This document shows positions 14,941 to 29,800 of a stretch of 64,000 nucleotides of DNA, piece after piece. The translations under genes were made by a program, and so were the position numbers. Under the pieces are notes generated by a model. That model ran no database searches. It was given only the letters and a program-made list of their open reading frames with translations, and was not told the DNA's origin. The stretch is from Bombus terrestris (taxonomy: Eukaryota; Arthropoda; Insecta; Hymenoptera; Apidae). The stretch's first letter is position 1. Every line of letters starts with the position of its first letter. The DNA lies in assembly GCF_910591885.1 (NCBI RefSeq), contig NW_025963639.1, positions 62,001-126,000 on the forward strand, given 5' to 3'.

Positions 14941-17110
14941 GTGGGACAACGTGGGACAACGTGGGACAACGTGGGACAACGTGGGACAACGTGGGACATC
15001 GTGGGACAACGTGGGACAACGTGGGACAACGTGGGACAACGTGGGACAACGTGGGACAACGTGGGACAACGTGGGACAACGTGGGACAACGTGGGACACC
15101 GTTGGACATCGCTGGACACCGTTGGACATCGTTGGACACCGTGGGACAACGTGGGACAACGTGGGACAACGTGGGAAACCATGGAACAACGTGGGACAAC
15201 GTGGGACACCGTTGGACATCGTTGGACACCGTGGGACAACGTGGGACAACGTGGGACAACGTGGGACATCGTGGGACAACGTGGGACAACGTGGGACAAC
15301 GTGGGACAACGTGGGACAACGTGGGACAACGTGGGACATCGTGGGACAACGTGGGACAACGTGGGGCAACGTGGGACAACGTGGGACATCGTTGGACACC
15401 GTTGGACATCGTTGGACACCGTGGGACAACGTGGGACAACGTGGGACAACGTGGGACAACGTGGGACAACGTGGGACACCGTTGGACATCGCTGGACACC
15501 GTTGGACATCGTTGGACACCGTGGGACAACGTGGGACAACGTGGGACAACGTGGGACAACGTGGGACAACGTGGGACAACGTGGGACAACGTGGGACAAC
15601 GTGGGACAACGTGGGACAACGTGGGACAACGTGGGACAACGTGGGACATCGTGGGACAACGTGGGACAACGTGGGACAACGTGGGACAACGTTGGACATC
15701 GTTGGACACCGTTGGACACCGTGGGACAACGTGGGACAACGTGGGACAACGTGGGACAACGTGGGACAACGTGGGACAACGTGGGACAACGTGGGACAAC
15801 GTGGGACAACGTGGGACAACGTGGGACAACGTGGGACAACGTGGGACAACGTGGGACAACGTGGGACACCGTTGGACACCGTGGGACACCGTTGGACACC
15901 GTTGGACATCGTTGGACACCGTGGGACAACGTGGGACAACGTGGGACAACGTGGGACAACGTGGGACAACGTGGGACAACGTGGGACAACGTGGGACAAC
16001 GTGGGACAACGTGGGACAACGTGGGACAACGTGGGACATCGTGGGACAACGTGGGACAACGTGGGACAACGTGGGACAACGTGGGACACCGTTGGACAAC
16101 GTGGGACACCGTTGGACATTGTTGGACACCGTGGGACAACGTGGGACAACGTGGGACAACGTGGGACATCGTGGGACAACGTGGGATAACGTGGGACAAC
16201 GTGGGACAACGTGGGACAACGTGGGACACCGTTGGACACCGTTGGACACCGTTGGACACCGTTGGACACCGTTGGACACCGTTGGACATCGTTGGACACC
16301 GTGGGACAACGTGGGACAACGTGGGACAACGTGGGAAACCATGGAACAACGTGGGACAACGTGGGACACCGTTGGACATCGTTGGACATCGTTGGACACC
16401 GTGGGACAACGTGGGACAACGTGGGAAAACGTGGGACAACGTGGGACACCGTTGGACATCGCTGGACACCGTTGGACAACGTGGGACAACGTGGGACAAC
16501 GTGGGACAACGTGGGACAACGTGGGACAACGTGGGACATCGTGGGACAACGTGGGACAACGTGGGACAACGTGGGACAACGTGGGACACCGTTGGACAAC
16601 GTGGGACACCGTTGGACATCGTTGGACACCGTGGGACAACGTGGGACAACGTGGGACCACGTGGGACAACGTGGGACAACGTGGGACAACGTGGGACAAC
16701 GTGGGACAACGTGGGACAACGTGGGACAACGTGGGACATCGTGGGACAACGTGGGACAACGTGGGACAACGTGGGACAACGTGGGACAACGTGGGACACC
16801 GTTGGACATCGTTGGACACCGTGGGACACCGTGGGACAACGTGGGACAACGTGGGACAACGTGGGTCAACGTGGGACAACGTGGGAAACCATGGAACAAC
16901 GTGGGACAACGTGGGACACCGTTGGACATCGTTGGACAACGTGGGACAACGTGGGACAACGTGGGACAACGTGGGACAACGTGGGACAACGTGGGACAAC
17001 GTGGGACACCGTTGGACACCGTGGGACACCGTTGGACACCGTTGGACATCGTTGGACATCGTTGGACACCGTGGGACAACGTGGGACAAGGTGGGACAAC
17101 GTGGGACAAC

Positions 17111-17400
17111 GTGGGACACCGTTGGACATCGTTGGACATCGTTGGACATCGTGGGACACCGTTGGACATCGTTGGACATCGTTGGACACCGTTGGACACC
17201 GTTGGACAACGTGGGACATCGTGGGACAACGTGGGACAACGTGGGACAACGTGGGACAACGTGGGACACCGTTGGACACCGTGGGACACCGTTGGACACC
17301 GTTGGACACCGTTGGACATCGTTGGACATCGTTGGACATCGTGGGACACCGTTGGACATCGTTGGACATCGTTGGACACCGTTGGACATCGTTGGACACC
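17111..17400 (+). repeat. T-type block related to the 12.4-12.75 kb unit
   Basis: The ordered string of three GTTGGACATC, GTGGGACACC, two GTTGGACATC, two GTTGGACACC, GTTGGACAAC, GTGGGACATC and four GTGGGACAAC matches the core of the 12-14 kb unit. At the marker position it has GTTGGACACC instead of GTTGGACACA, so it represents the sister or ancestral version. Confidence 0.75.
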
Positions 17401-18240
17401 GTGGGACAACGTGGGACAACGTGGGACAACGTGGGAAACCATGGAACAACGTGGGACAACGTGGGACACCGTTGGACATCGTCGGACAACGTGGGACAAC
17501 GTGGGACAACGTGGGACAACGTGGGACAACGTGGGACAACGTGGGACAACGTGGGACACCGTTGGACACCGTGGGACACCGTTGGACACCGTTGGACATC
17601 GTTGGACACCGTGGGACAACGTGGGACAACGTGGGACAACGTGGGACAACGTGGGACAACGTGGGACAACGTGGGACAACGTGGGACAACGTGGGACAAC
17701 GTGGGACAACGTGGGACAACGTGGGACATCGTGGGACAACGTGGGACAACGTGGGACAACGTGGGACAACGTGGGACACCGTTGGACAACGTGGGACACC
17801 GTTGGACATTGTTGGACACCGTGGGACAACGTGGGACAACGTGGGACAACGTGGGACATCGTGGGACAACGTGGGACAACGTGGGACAACGTGGGACAAC
17901 GTGGGACAACGTGGGACACCGTTGGACACCGTTGGACACCGTTGGACACCGTTGGACATCGTTGGACACCGTGGGACAACGTGGGACAACGTGGGACAAC
18001 GTGGGAAACCATGGAACAACGTGGGACAACGTGGGACACCGTTGGACATCGTTGGACATCGTTGGACACCGTGGGACAACGTGGGACAACGTGGGAAAAC
18101 GTGGGACAACGTGGGACACCGTTGGACATCGCTGGACACCGTTGGACATCGTTGGACACCGTGGGACAACGTGGGACAACGTGGGACAACGTGGGACAAC
18201 GTGGGACAACGTGGGACAACGTGGGACAACGTGGGACAAC

Positions 18241-21200
18241 GTGGGACAACGTGGGACAACGTGGGACAACGTGGGACAACGTGGGACATCGTGGGACATC
18301 GTGGGACAACGTGGGACAACGTGGGACAACGTTGGACAACGTGGGACAACGTGGGACACCGTTGGACATCGTTGGACAACGTGGGACACCGTTGGACATC
18401 GTTGGACACCGTGGGACAACGTGGGACAACGTGGGACACCGTTGGACACCGTTGGACATCGTTGGACACCGTGGGACAACGTGGGACAACGTGGGACAAC
18501 GTGGGAAACCATGGAACAACGTGGGACAACGTGGGACACCGTTGGACATCGTTGGACAACGTGGGACAACGTGGGACAACGTGGGACAACGTGGGACAAC
18601 GTGGGACAACGTGGGACAACGTGGGACAACGTGGGACACCGTTGGACACCGTGGGACACCGTTGGACACCGTTGGACATCGTTGGACACCGTGGGACAAC
18701 GTGGGACAACGTGGGACAACGTGGGAGAACGTGGGACAACGTGGGACAACGTGGGACAACGTGGGACAACGTGGGACAACGTGGGACAACGTGGGACAAC
18801 GTGGGACAACGTGGGACAACGTGGGACACCGTTGGACATCGTTGGACAACGTGGGACAACGTGGGACAACGTGGGACAACGTGGGACAACGTGGGACAAC
18901 GTGGGACAACGTGGGACAACGTGGGACAACGTGGGACATCGTGGGACAACGTGGGACAACGTGGGACAACGTGGGACAACGTGGGACAACGTGGGACAAC
19001 GTGGGACAACGTGGGACAACGTGGGACAACGTGGGACAACGTGGGACAACGTGGGACAACGTGGGACAACGTCGGACAACGTGGGACAACGTGGGACAAC
19101 GTGGGACAACGTGGGACATCGTGGGACAACGTGGGACAACGTGGGACAACGTGGGACAACGTGGGACATCGTGGGACAACGTGGGACAACGTGGGACAAC
19201 GTGGGACACCGTTGGACACCGTTGGACACCGTTGGACACCGTTGGACATCGTTGGAAAACGTGGGACAACGTGGGACAACGTGGGACAACGTGGGAAACC
19301 ATGGAACAACGTGGGACAACGTGGGACACCGTTGGACATCGTTGGACATCGTTGGACACCGTGGGACAACGTGGGACAACGTGGGAAAACGTGGGACAAC
19401 GTGGGACACCGTTGGACATCGCTGGACACCGTTGGACATCGTTGGACACCGTGGGACAACGTGGGACAACGTGGGACAACGTGGGACAACGTGGGACAAC
19501 GTGGGACAACGTGGGACAACGTGGGACAACGTGGGACAACGTGGGACATCGTGGGACAACGTGGGACAACGTGGGACAACGTGGGACAACGTGGGACATC
19601 GTTGGACACCGTTGGAAACCGTGGGACAACGTGGGACAACGTGGGACAACGTGGGACAACGTGGGACAACGTGGGACAACGTGGGACAACGTGGGACAAC
19701 GTGGGACATCGTGGGACAACGTGGGACAACGTGGGACAACGTGGGACATCGTGGGACAACGTGGGACAACGTAGGACAACGTGGGACAACGTGGGACAAC
19801 GTGGGACACCGTTGGACATCGTTGGACACCGTGGGACAACGTGGGACAACGTGGGACAACGTGGGACACCGTTGGACACCGTTGGACACCGTTGGACACC
19901 GTTGGACATCGTTGGACACCGTGGGACAACGTGGGACAACGTGGGACAACGTGGGAAACCATGGAACAACGTGGGACAACGTGGGACACCGTTGGACATC
20001 GTCGGACAACGTGGGACAACGTGGGACAACGTGGGACAACGTGGGACAACGTGGGACAACGTGGGACAACGTGGGACAACGTGGGACAACGTGGGACAAC
20101 GTGGGACATCGTGGGACAACGTGGGACAACGTGGGACAACGTGGGACACCGTTGGACACCGTTGGACATCGTGGGACAACGTGGGACAACGTGGGACAAC
20201 GTGGGACAACGTGGGACAACGTGGGACACCGTTGGACATCGTTGGACAACGTGGGACACCGTTGGACATCGTTGGACACCGTGGGACAACGTGGGACATC
20301 GTGGGACAACGTGGGACAACGTGGGACAACGTGGGACAACGTGGGACATCGTGGGACATCGTGGGACAACGTGGGACAACGTGGGACAACGTGGGACAAC
20401 GTGGGACAACGTGGGACACCGTTGGACATCGTTGGACAACGTGGGACACCGTTGGACATCGTTGGACACCGTGGGACAACGTGGGACAACGTGGGACACC
20501 GTTGGACACCGTTGGACATCGTTGGACACCGTGGGACAACGTGGGACAACGTGGGACAACGTGGGAAACCATGGAACAACGTGGGACAACGTGGGACACC
20601 GTTGGACATCGTTGGACAACGTGGGACAACGTGGGACAACGTGGGACAACGTGGGACAACGTGGGACAACGTGGGACAACGTGGGACAACGTGGGACACC
20701 GTTGGACACCGTGGGACACCGTTGGACACCGTTGGACATCGTTGGACACCGTGGGACAACGTGGGACAACGTGGGACAACGTGGGAGAACGTGGGACAAC
20801 GTGGGACAACGTGGGACAACGTGGGACAACGTGGGACAACGTGGGACATCGTGGGACAACGTGGGACAACGTGGGACAACGTGGGACACCGTTGGACATC
20901 GTTGGACAACGTGGGACAACGTGGGACAACGTGGGACAACGTGGGACAACGTGGGACAACGTGGGACAACGTGGGACAACGTGGGACAACGTGGGACATC
21001 GTGGGACAACGTGGGACAACGTGGGACAACGTGGGACAACGTGGGACAACGTGGGACAACGTGGGACAACGTGGGACAACGTGGGACAACGTGGGACAAC
21101 GTGGGACAACGTGGGACAACGTGGGACAACGTCGGACAACGTGGGACAACGTGGGACAACGTGGGACAACGTGGGACATCGTGGGACAACGTGGGACAAC

Positions 21201-21590
21201 GTGGGACAACGTGGGACAACGTGGGACATCGTGGGACAACGTGGGACAACGTGGGACAACGTGGGACACCGTTGGACACCGTTGGACACCGTTGGACACC
21301 GTTGGACATCGTTGGAAACCGTGGGACAACGTGGGACAACGTGGGACAACGTGGGAAACCATGGAACAACGTGGGACAACGTGGGACACCGTTGGACATC
21401 GTTGGACATCGTTGGACACCGTGGGACAACGTGGGACAACGTGGGAAAACGTGGGACAACGTGGGACACCGTTGGACATCGCTGGACACCGTTGGACATC
21501 GTTGGACACCGTGGGACAACGTGGGACAACGTGGGACAACGTGGGACAACGTGGGACAACGTGGGACAACGTGGGACAACGTGGGACAAC
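18241..21590 (+). repeat. 2,060-bp-offset duplication (18.24-19.53 kb and 20.30-21.59 kb)
   Basis: Two segments of about 1.29 kb match at a constant offset of 2,060 bp. In-register markers are the CCATGG dimers at 18501 and 20561 and at 19291 and 21351, GTGGGAGAAC at 18721 and 20781, GTCGGACAAC at 19071 and 21131, the double GTGGGACATC at 18281-18300 and 20341-20360, and GCTGGACACC at 19421 and 21481. Only scattered differences were seen, for example at 18331 and 19251. Confidence 0.85.
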
Positions 21591-24500
21591 GTGGGACAAC
21601 GTGGGACAACGTGGGACAACGTGGGACAACGTGGGACATCGTGGGACAACGTGGGACAACGTGGGACAACGTGGGACAACGTGGGACATCGTGGGACAAC
21701 GTGGGACAACGTGGGACAACGTGGGACACCGTTGGACACCGTTGGACACCGTTGGACACCGTTGGACATCGTTGGAAACCGTGGGACAACGTGGGACAAC
21801 GTGGGACAACGTGGGAAACCATGGAACAACGTGGGACAACGTGGGACACCGTTGGACATCGTTGGACATCGTTGGACACCGTGGGACAACGTGGGACAAC
21901 GTGGGAAAACGTGGGACAACGTGGGACACCGTTGGACATCGCTGGACACCGTTGGACATCGTTGGACACCGTGGGACAACGTGGGACAACGTGGGACAAC
22001 GTGGGACAACGTGGGACAACGTGGGACAACGTGGGACAACGTGGGACAACGTGGGACAACGTGGGACATCGTGGGACAACGTGGGACAACGTGGGACAAC
22101 GTGGGACAACGTGGGACATCGTTGGACACCGTTGGAAACCGTGGGACAACGTGGGACAACGTGGGACAACGTGGGACAACGTGGGACAACGTGGGACAAC
22201 GTGGGACAACGTGGGACAACGTGGGACATCGTGGGACAACGTGGGACAACGTGGGACAACGTGGGACATCGTGGGACAACGTGGGACAACGTAGGACAAC
22301 GTGGGACAACGTGGGACAACGTGGGACACCGTTGGACATCGTTGGACACCGTGGGACAACGTGGGACAACGTGGGACAACGTGGGACACCGTTGGACACC
22401 GTTGGACACCGTTGGACACCGTTGGACATCGTTGGACACCGTGGGACAACGTGGGACAACGTGGGACAACGTGGGAAACCATGGAACAACGTGGGACAAC
22501 GTGGGACACCGTTGGACATCGTCGGACAACGTGGGACAACGTGGGACAACGTGGGACAACGTGGGACAACGTGGGACAACGTGGGACAACGTGGGACAAC
22601 GTGGGACAACGTGGGACAACGTGGGACATCGTGGGACAACGTGGGACAACGTGGGACAACGTGGGACACCGTTGGACACCGTTGGACACCGTTGGACACC
22701 GTTGGACATCGTTGGACACCGTGGGACAACGTGGGACAACGTGGGACAACGTGGGAAACCATGGAACAACGTGGGACAACGTGGGACACCGTTGGACATC
22801 GTTGGACATCGTTGGACACCGTGGGACAACGTGGGACAACGTGGGACACCGTTGGACATCGCTGGACACCGTTGGACATCGTTGGACACCGTGGGACAAC
22901 GTGGGACAACGTGGGACAACGTGGGACAACGTGGGACAACGTGGGACAACGTGGGACAACGTGGGACAACGTGGGACATCGTGGGACAACGTGGGACAAC
23001 GTGGGACAACGTGGGACAACGTGGGACATCGTTGGACACCGTTGGACACCGTGGGACAACGTGGGACAACGTGGGACAACGTGGGACAACGTGGGACAAC
23101 GTGGGACAACGTGGGACAACGTGGGACAACGTGGGACAACGTGGGACAACGTGGGACAACGTGGGACATCGTGGGACAACGTGGGACAACGTGGGACAAC
23201 GTGGGACAACGTGGGACAACGTGGGACACCGTTGGACATCGTTGGACACCGTGGGACAACGTGGGACAACGTGGGACAACGTGGGACACCGTTGGACACC
23301 GTTGGACACCGTTGGACACCGTTGGACACCGTTGGACATCGTTGGACACCGTGGGACAACGTGGGACAACGTGGGACAACGTGGGAAACCATGGAACAAC
23401 GTGGGACAACGTGGGACACCGTTGGACATCGTTGGACATCGTTGGACACCGTGGGACAACGTGGGACAACGTGGGAAAACGTGGGACAACGTGGGACACC
23501 GTTGGACATCGCTGGACACCGTTGGACATCGTTGGACACCGTGGGACAACGTGGGACAACGTGGGACAACGTGGGACAACGTGGGACAACGTGGGACAAC
23601 GTGGGACAACGTGGGACAACGTGGGACAACGTGGGACATCGTGGGACAACGTGGGACAACGTGGGACAACGTGGGACAACGTGGGACAACGTGGGACATC
23701 GTTGGACACCGTTGGAAACCGTGGGACAACGTGGGACAACGTGGGACAACGTGGGACAACGTGGGACAACGTGGGACAACGTGGGACAACGTGGGACAAC
23801 GTGGGACATCGTGGGACAACGTGGGACAACGTGGGACAACGTGGGACATCGTGGGACAACGTGGGACAACGTAGGACAACGTGGGACAACGTGGGACAAC
23901 GTGGGACACCGTTGGACATCGTTGGACACCGTGGGACAACGTGGGACAACGTGGGACAACGTGGGACACCGTTGGACACCGTTGGACACCGTTGGACACC
24001 GTTGGACATCGTTGGACACCGTGGGACAACGTGGGACAACGTGGGACAACGTGGGAAACCATGGAACAACGTGGGACAACGTGGGACACCGTTGGACATC
24101 GTCGGACAACGTGGGACAACGTGGGACAACGTGGGACAACGTGGGACAACGTGGGACAACGTGGGACAACGTGGGACAACGTGGGACAACGTGGGACAAC
24201 GTGGGACATCGTGGGACAACGTGGGACAACGTGGGACAACGTGGGACACCGTTGGACACCGTTGGACACCGTTGGACACCGTTGGACATCGTTGGACACC
24301 GTGGGACACAGTTGGACATCGTTGGACACCGTGGGACAACGTGGGACAACGTGGGACAACGTGGGAAACCATGGAACAACGTGGGACAACGTGGGACACC
24401 GTTGGACATCGCTGGACACCGTTGGACATCGCTGGACACCGTTGGACATCGTTGGACACCGTGGGACAACGTGGGACAACGTGGGACAACGTGGGAAACC

Positions 24501-27170
24501 ATGGAACAACGTGGGACAACGTGGGACACCGTTGGACATCGTTGGACATCGTTGGACACCGTGGGACAACGTGGGACAACGTGGGACAACGTGGGACAAC
24601 GTGGGACAACGTGGGACAACGTGGGACAACGTGGGACAACGTGGGACAACGTGGGACAACGTGGGACATCGTGGGACAACGTGGGACAACGTGGGACAAC
24701 GTGGGACAACGTGGGACATCGTTGGACACCGTTGGAAACCGTGGGACAACGTGGGACAACGTGGGACAACGTGGGACAACGTGGGACAACGTGGGACAAC
24801 GTGGGACAACGTGGGACAACGTGGGACATCGTGGGACAACGTGGGACAACGTGGGACAACGTGGGACATCGTGGGACAACGTGGGACAACGTAGGACAAC
24901 GTGGGACAACGTGGGACAACGTGGGACACCGTTGGACATCGTTGGACACCGTGGGACAACGTGGGACAACGTGGGACAACGTGGGACACCGTTGGACACC
25001 GTTGGACACCGTTGGACACCGTTGGACATCGTTGGACACCGTGGGACAACGTGGGACAACGTGGGACAACGTGGGAAACCATGGAACAACGTGGGACAAC
25101 GTGGGACACCGTTGGACATCGTCGGACAACGTGGGACAACGTGGGACAACGTGGGACAACGTGGGACAACGTGGGACAACGTGGGACAACGTGGGACAAC
25201 GTGGGACAACGTGGGACAACGTGGGACATCGTGGGACAACGTGGGACAACGTGGGACAACGTGGGACACCGTTGGACACCGTTGGACATCGTGGGACAAC
25301 GTGGGACAACGTGGGACACCGTTGGACACCGTTGGACACCGTTGGACACCGTTGGACATCGTTGGACACCGTGGGACAACGTGGGACAACGTGGGACAAC
25401 GTGGGAAACCATGGAACAACGTGGGACAACGTGGGACACCGTTGGACATCGTCGGACAACGTGGGACAACGTGGGACAACGTGGGACAACGTGGGACAAC
25501 GTGGGACAACGTGGGACAACGTGGGACAACGTGGGACAACGTGGGACAACGTGGGACATCGTGGGACAACGTGGGACAACGTGGGACAACGTGGGACACC
25601 GTTGGACACCGTTGGACACCGTTGGACACCGTTGGACATCGTTGGACACCGTGGGACAACGTGGGACAACGTGGGACAACGTGGGAAACCATGGAACAAC
25701 GTGGGACAACGTGGGACACCGTTGGACATCGTTGGACATCGTTGGACACCGTGGGACAACGTGGGACAACGTGGGACACCGTTGGACATCGCTGGACACC
25801 GTTGGACATCGTTGGACACCGTGGGACAACGTGGGACAACGTGGGACAACGTGGGACAACGTGGGACAACGTGGGACAACGTGGGACAACGTGGGACAAC
25901 GTGGGACATCGTGGGACAACGTGGGACAACGTGGGACAACGTGGGACAACGTGGGACATCGTTGGACACCGTTGGACACCGTGGGACAACGTGGGACAAC
26001 GTGGGACAACGTGGGACAACGTGGGACAACGTGGGACAACGTGGGACAACGTGGGACAACGTGGGACAACGTGGGACAACGTGGGACAACGTGGGACATC
26101 GTGGGACAACGTGGGACAACGTGGGACAACGTGGGACAACGTGGGACAACGTGGGACACCGTTGGACATCGTTGGACACCGTGGGACAACGTGGGACAAC
26201 GTGGGACAACGTGGGACACCGTTGGACACCGTTGGACACCGTTGGACACCGTTGGACACCGTTGGACATCGTTGGACACCGTGGGACAACGTGGGACAAC
26301 GTGGGACAACGTGGGAAACCATGGAACAACGTGGGACAACGTGGGACACCGTTGGACATCGTTGGACATCGTTGGACACCGTGGGACAACGTGGGACAAC
26401 GTGGGAAAACGTGGGACAACGTGGGACACCGTTGGACATCGCTGGACACCGTTGGACATCGTTGGACACCGTGGGACAACGTGGGACAACGTGGGACAAC
26501 GTGGGACAACGTGGGACAACGTGGGACAACGTGGGACAACGTGGGACAACGTGGGACAACGTGGGACATCGTGGGACAACTTGGACAACGTGGGACAACG
26601 TGGGACAACGTGGGACATAGTTGGACACCGTTGGAAACCGTGGGACAACGTGGGACAACGTGGGACAACGTGGGACAACGTGGGACAACGTGGGACAACG
26701 TGGGACAACGTGGGACAACGTGGGACATCGTGGGACAACGTGGGACAACGTGGGACAACGTGGGACATCGTGGGACAACGTGGGACAACGTAGGACAACG
26801 TGGGACAACGTGGGACAACGTGGGACACCGTTGGACATCGTTGGACACCGTGGGACAACGTGGGACAACGTGGGACAACGTGGGACACCGTTGGACACCG
26901 TTGGACACCGTTGGACACCGTTGGACATCGTTGGACACCGTGGGACAACGTGGGACAACGTGGGACAACGTGGGAAACCATGGAACAACGTGGGACAACG
27001 TGGGACACCGTTGGACATCGTTGGACAACGTGGGACAACGTGGGACAACGTGGGACAACGTGGGACAACGTGGGACAACGTGGGACAACGTGGGACAACG
27101 TGGGACAACGTGGGACAACGTGGGACATCGTGGGACAACGTGGGACAACGTGGGACAACGTGGGACACCG
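19571..27170 (+). repeat. Five dispersed copies of a block marked by GTAGGACAAC
   Basis: The rare monomer GTAGGACAAC starts at 19771, 22291, 23871, 24891 and 26790. In all five, GTTGGAAACC lies exactly 160 bp upstream (19611, 22131, 23711, 24731, 26630) and a CCATGG dimer 180 bp downstream (19951, 22471, 24051, 25071, 26970). The shared core runs from about 200 bp before to about 380 bp after the marker. Spacings are 2,520, 1,580, 1,020 and 1,899 bp, so one marked block was amplified with varying lengths of neighbouring array. I saw only one other GTAGGACAAC, near 61159. Confidence 0.9.
21141..22050 (+). repeat. 460-bp tandem duplication
   Basis: Segments 21141-21590 and 21601-22050 match at an offset of 460 bp. 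GTGGGACATC falls at 21171 and 21631 and at 21221 and 21681, GTTGGAAACC at 21311 and 21771, the CCATGG dimer at 21351 and 21811, and GCTGGACACC at 21481 and 21941. The copies diverge in the length of the following GTGGGACAAC run. Confidence 0.85.
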
Positions 27171-27499
27171 TTGGACACCGTTGGACACCGTTGGACACCG
27201 TTGGACATCGTTGGACACCGTGGGACACCGTTGGACATCGTTGGACACCGTGGGACAACGTGGGACAACGTGGGACAACGTGGGAAACCATGGAACAACG
27301 TGGGACAACGTGGGACACCGTTGGACATCGCTGGACACCGTTGGACATCGCTGGACACCGTTGGACATCGTTGGACACCGTGGGACAACGTGGGACAACG
27401 TGGGACAACGTGGGAAACCATGGAACAACGTGGGACAACGTGGGACACCGTTGGACATCGTTGGACATCGTTGGACACCGTGGGACAACGTGGGACAAC
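22361..27499 (+). repeat. 2.2-kb duplication at 2,930/2,919-bp offset
   Basis: About 22361-24580 matches about 25291-27499. Dimers at 22471, 22751 and 23381 recur at 25401, 25681 and 26311 (offset 2,930). Those at 24051, 24361 and 24491 recur at 26970, 27280 and 27410 (offset 2,919). The 11-bp change in offset is one missing monomer plus the 1-bp deletion near 26581, where GTTGGACATA also appears at 26610-26619 in place of a GTGGGACATC. Internal differences include GTCGGACAAC at 24101 against GTTGGACAAC in the copy. Confidence 0.85.
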
Positions 27500-28029
27500 G
27501 TGGGAAAACGTGGGACAACGTGGGACACCGTTGGACACCGTTGGACATCGTTGGACACCGTTGGACATCGCTGGACACCGTTGGACATCGTTGGACACCG
27601 TGGGACAACGTGGGACAACGTGGGACAACGTGGGACAACGTGGGACAACGTGGGACAACGTGGGACAACGTGGGAAACCATGGAACAACGTGGGACAACG
27701 TGGGACACCGTTGGACATCGTTGGACATCGTTGGACACCGTGGGACAACGTGGGACAACGTGGGAAAACGTGGGACAACGTGGGACACCGTTGGACACCG
27801 TTGGACATCGTTGGACACCGTTGGACATCGCTGGACACCGTTGGACATCGTTGGACACCGTGGGACAACGTGGGACAACGTGGGACAACGTGGGACAACG
27901 TGGGACAACGTGGGACAACGTGGGACAACGTGGGACAACGTGGGACAACGTGGGACATCGTGGGACAACGTGGGACAACGTGGGACAACGTGGGACAACG
28001 TGGGACATCGTTGGACACCGTTGGACACC

Positions 28030-28239
28030 GTGGGACAACGTGGGACAACGTGGGACAACGTGGGACAACGTGGGACAACGTGGGACAACGTGGGACAACG
28101 TGGGACAACGTGGGACAACGTGGGACAACGTGGGACAACGTGGGACAACGTGGGACAACGTGGGACAACGTGGGACAACGTGGGACAACGTGGGACAACG
28201 TGGGACAACGTGGGACAACGTGGGACAACGTGGGACAAC
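28030..28239 (+). repeat. One of the longest pure GTGGGACAAC runs (about 21 monomers)
   Basis: About 21 consecutive identical monomers, ended by GTCGGACAAC. Runs of similar length lie at about 50429-50640 and 51889-52100, and runs of 19-20 follow the CACGTG monomer near 55661, 59481, 61831 and 63311. With GGG every 10 nt, each such run holds overlapping candidate G-quadruplexes on the plus strand, each with three 7-nt loops. Confidence 0.75.
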
Positions 28240-28680
28240 GTCGGACAACGTGGGACAACGTGGGACAACGTGGGACAACGTGGGACATCGTGGGACAACG
28301 TGGGACAACGTGGGACAACGTGGGACAACGTGGGACATCGTGGGACAACGTGGGACAACGTGGGACAACGTGGGACACCGTTGGACAACGTGGGACACCG
28401 TTGGACATCGTTGGACAACGTGGGACACCGTTGGACATCGTTGGACACCGTGGGACAACGTGGGACAACGTGGGACACCGTTGGACACCGTTGGACATCG
28501 TTGGACACCGTGGGACAACGTGGGACAACGTGGGACAACGTGGGACAACGTGGGACAACGTGGGACAACGTGGGACAACGTGGGACAACGTGGGACAACG
28601 TGGGACAACGTGGGCAACGTGGGACAACGTGGGACAACGTGGGACAACGTGGGACAACGTGGGACAACGTGGGACAACGT

Positions 28681-29800
28681 GGGACATCGTGGGACAACGT
28701 GGGACAACGTGGGACAACGTGGGACAACGTGGGACAACGTGGGACACCGTTGGACATCGTTGGACAACGTGGGACACCGTTGGACATCGTTGGACACCGT
28801 GGGACAACGTGGGACAACGTGGGACACCGTTGGACACCGTTGGACATCGTTGGACACCGTGGGACAACGTGGGACAACGTGGGAAACCATGGAACAACGT
28901 GGGACAACGTGGGACACCGTTGGACATCGTTGGACAACGTGGGACAACGTGGGACAACGTGGGACAACGTGGGACAACGTGGGACAACGTGGGACAACGT
29001 GGGACACCGTTGGACACCGTGGGACACCGTTGGACACCGTTGGACATCGTTGGACACCGTGGGACAACGTGGGACAACGTGGGACAACGTGGGAGAACGT
29101 GGGACAACGTGGGACAACGTGGGACAACGTGGGACAACGTGGGACAACGTGGGACAACGTGGGACATCGTGGGACAACGTGGGACAACGTGGGACAACGT
29201 GGGACAACGTGGGACACCGTTGGACAACGTGGGACACCGTTGGACATCGTTGGACACCGTGGGACAACGTGGGACAACGTGGGACCACGTGGGACAACGT
29301 GGGACAACGTGGGACAACGTGGGACAACGTGGGACAACGTGGGACAACGTGGGACAACGTGGGACATCGTGGGACAACGTGGGACAACGTGGGACAACGT
29401 GGGACAACGTGGGACAACGTGGGACACCGTTGGACATCGTTGGACACCGTGGGACACCGTGGGACAACGTGGGACAACGTGGGACAACGAGGGACAACGT
29501 GGGACAACGTGGGAAACCATGGAACAACGTGGGACAACGTGGGACACCGTTGGACATCGTTGGACAACGTGGGACAACGTGGGACAACGTGGGACAACGT
29601 GGGACAACGTGGGACAACGTGGGACAACGTGGGACACCGTTGGACACCGTGGGACACCGTTGGACACCGTTGGACATCGTTGGACATCGTTGGACACCGT
29701 GGGACAACGTGGGACAACGTGGGACAACGTGGGACAACGTGGGACACCGTTGGACATCGTTGGACATCGTTGGACATCGTGGGACACCGTTGGACATCGT
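28681..29800 (+). repeat. Block copied at 34.23-35.36 kb and, less exactly, at 44.1-45.1 kb
   Basis: The segment matches 34231-35360 at an offset of 5,550-5,560 bp. In-register features are CCATGG dimers near 28881 and 29511 against 34441 and 35071, the CACGTG monomer near 29281 against 34841, and the GAGGGACAAC variant near 29489 against 35049. A longer relative extending to about 30.03 kb recurs about 15.34-15.37 kb downstream, with dimers near 44251 and 44851 and the GAGGGACAAC variant near 44829. Long-range sharing shows that exchange is not limited to adjacent units. Confidence 0.75.
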
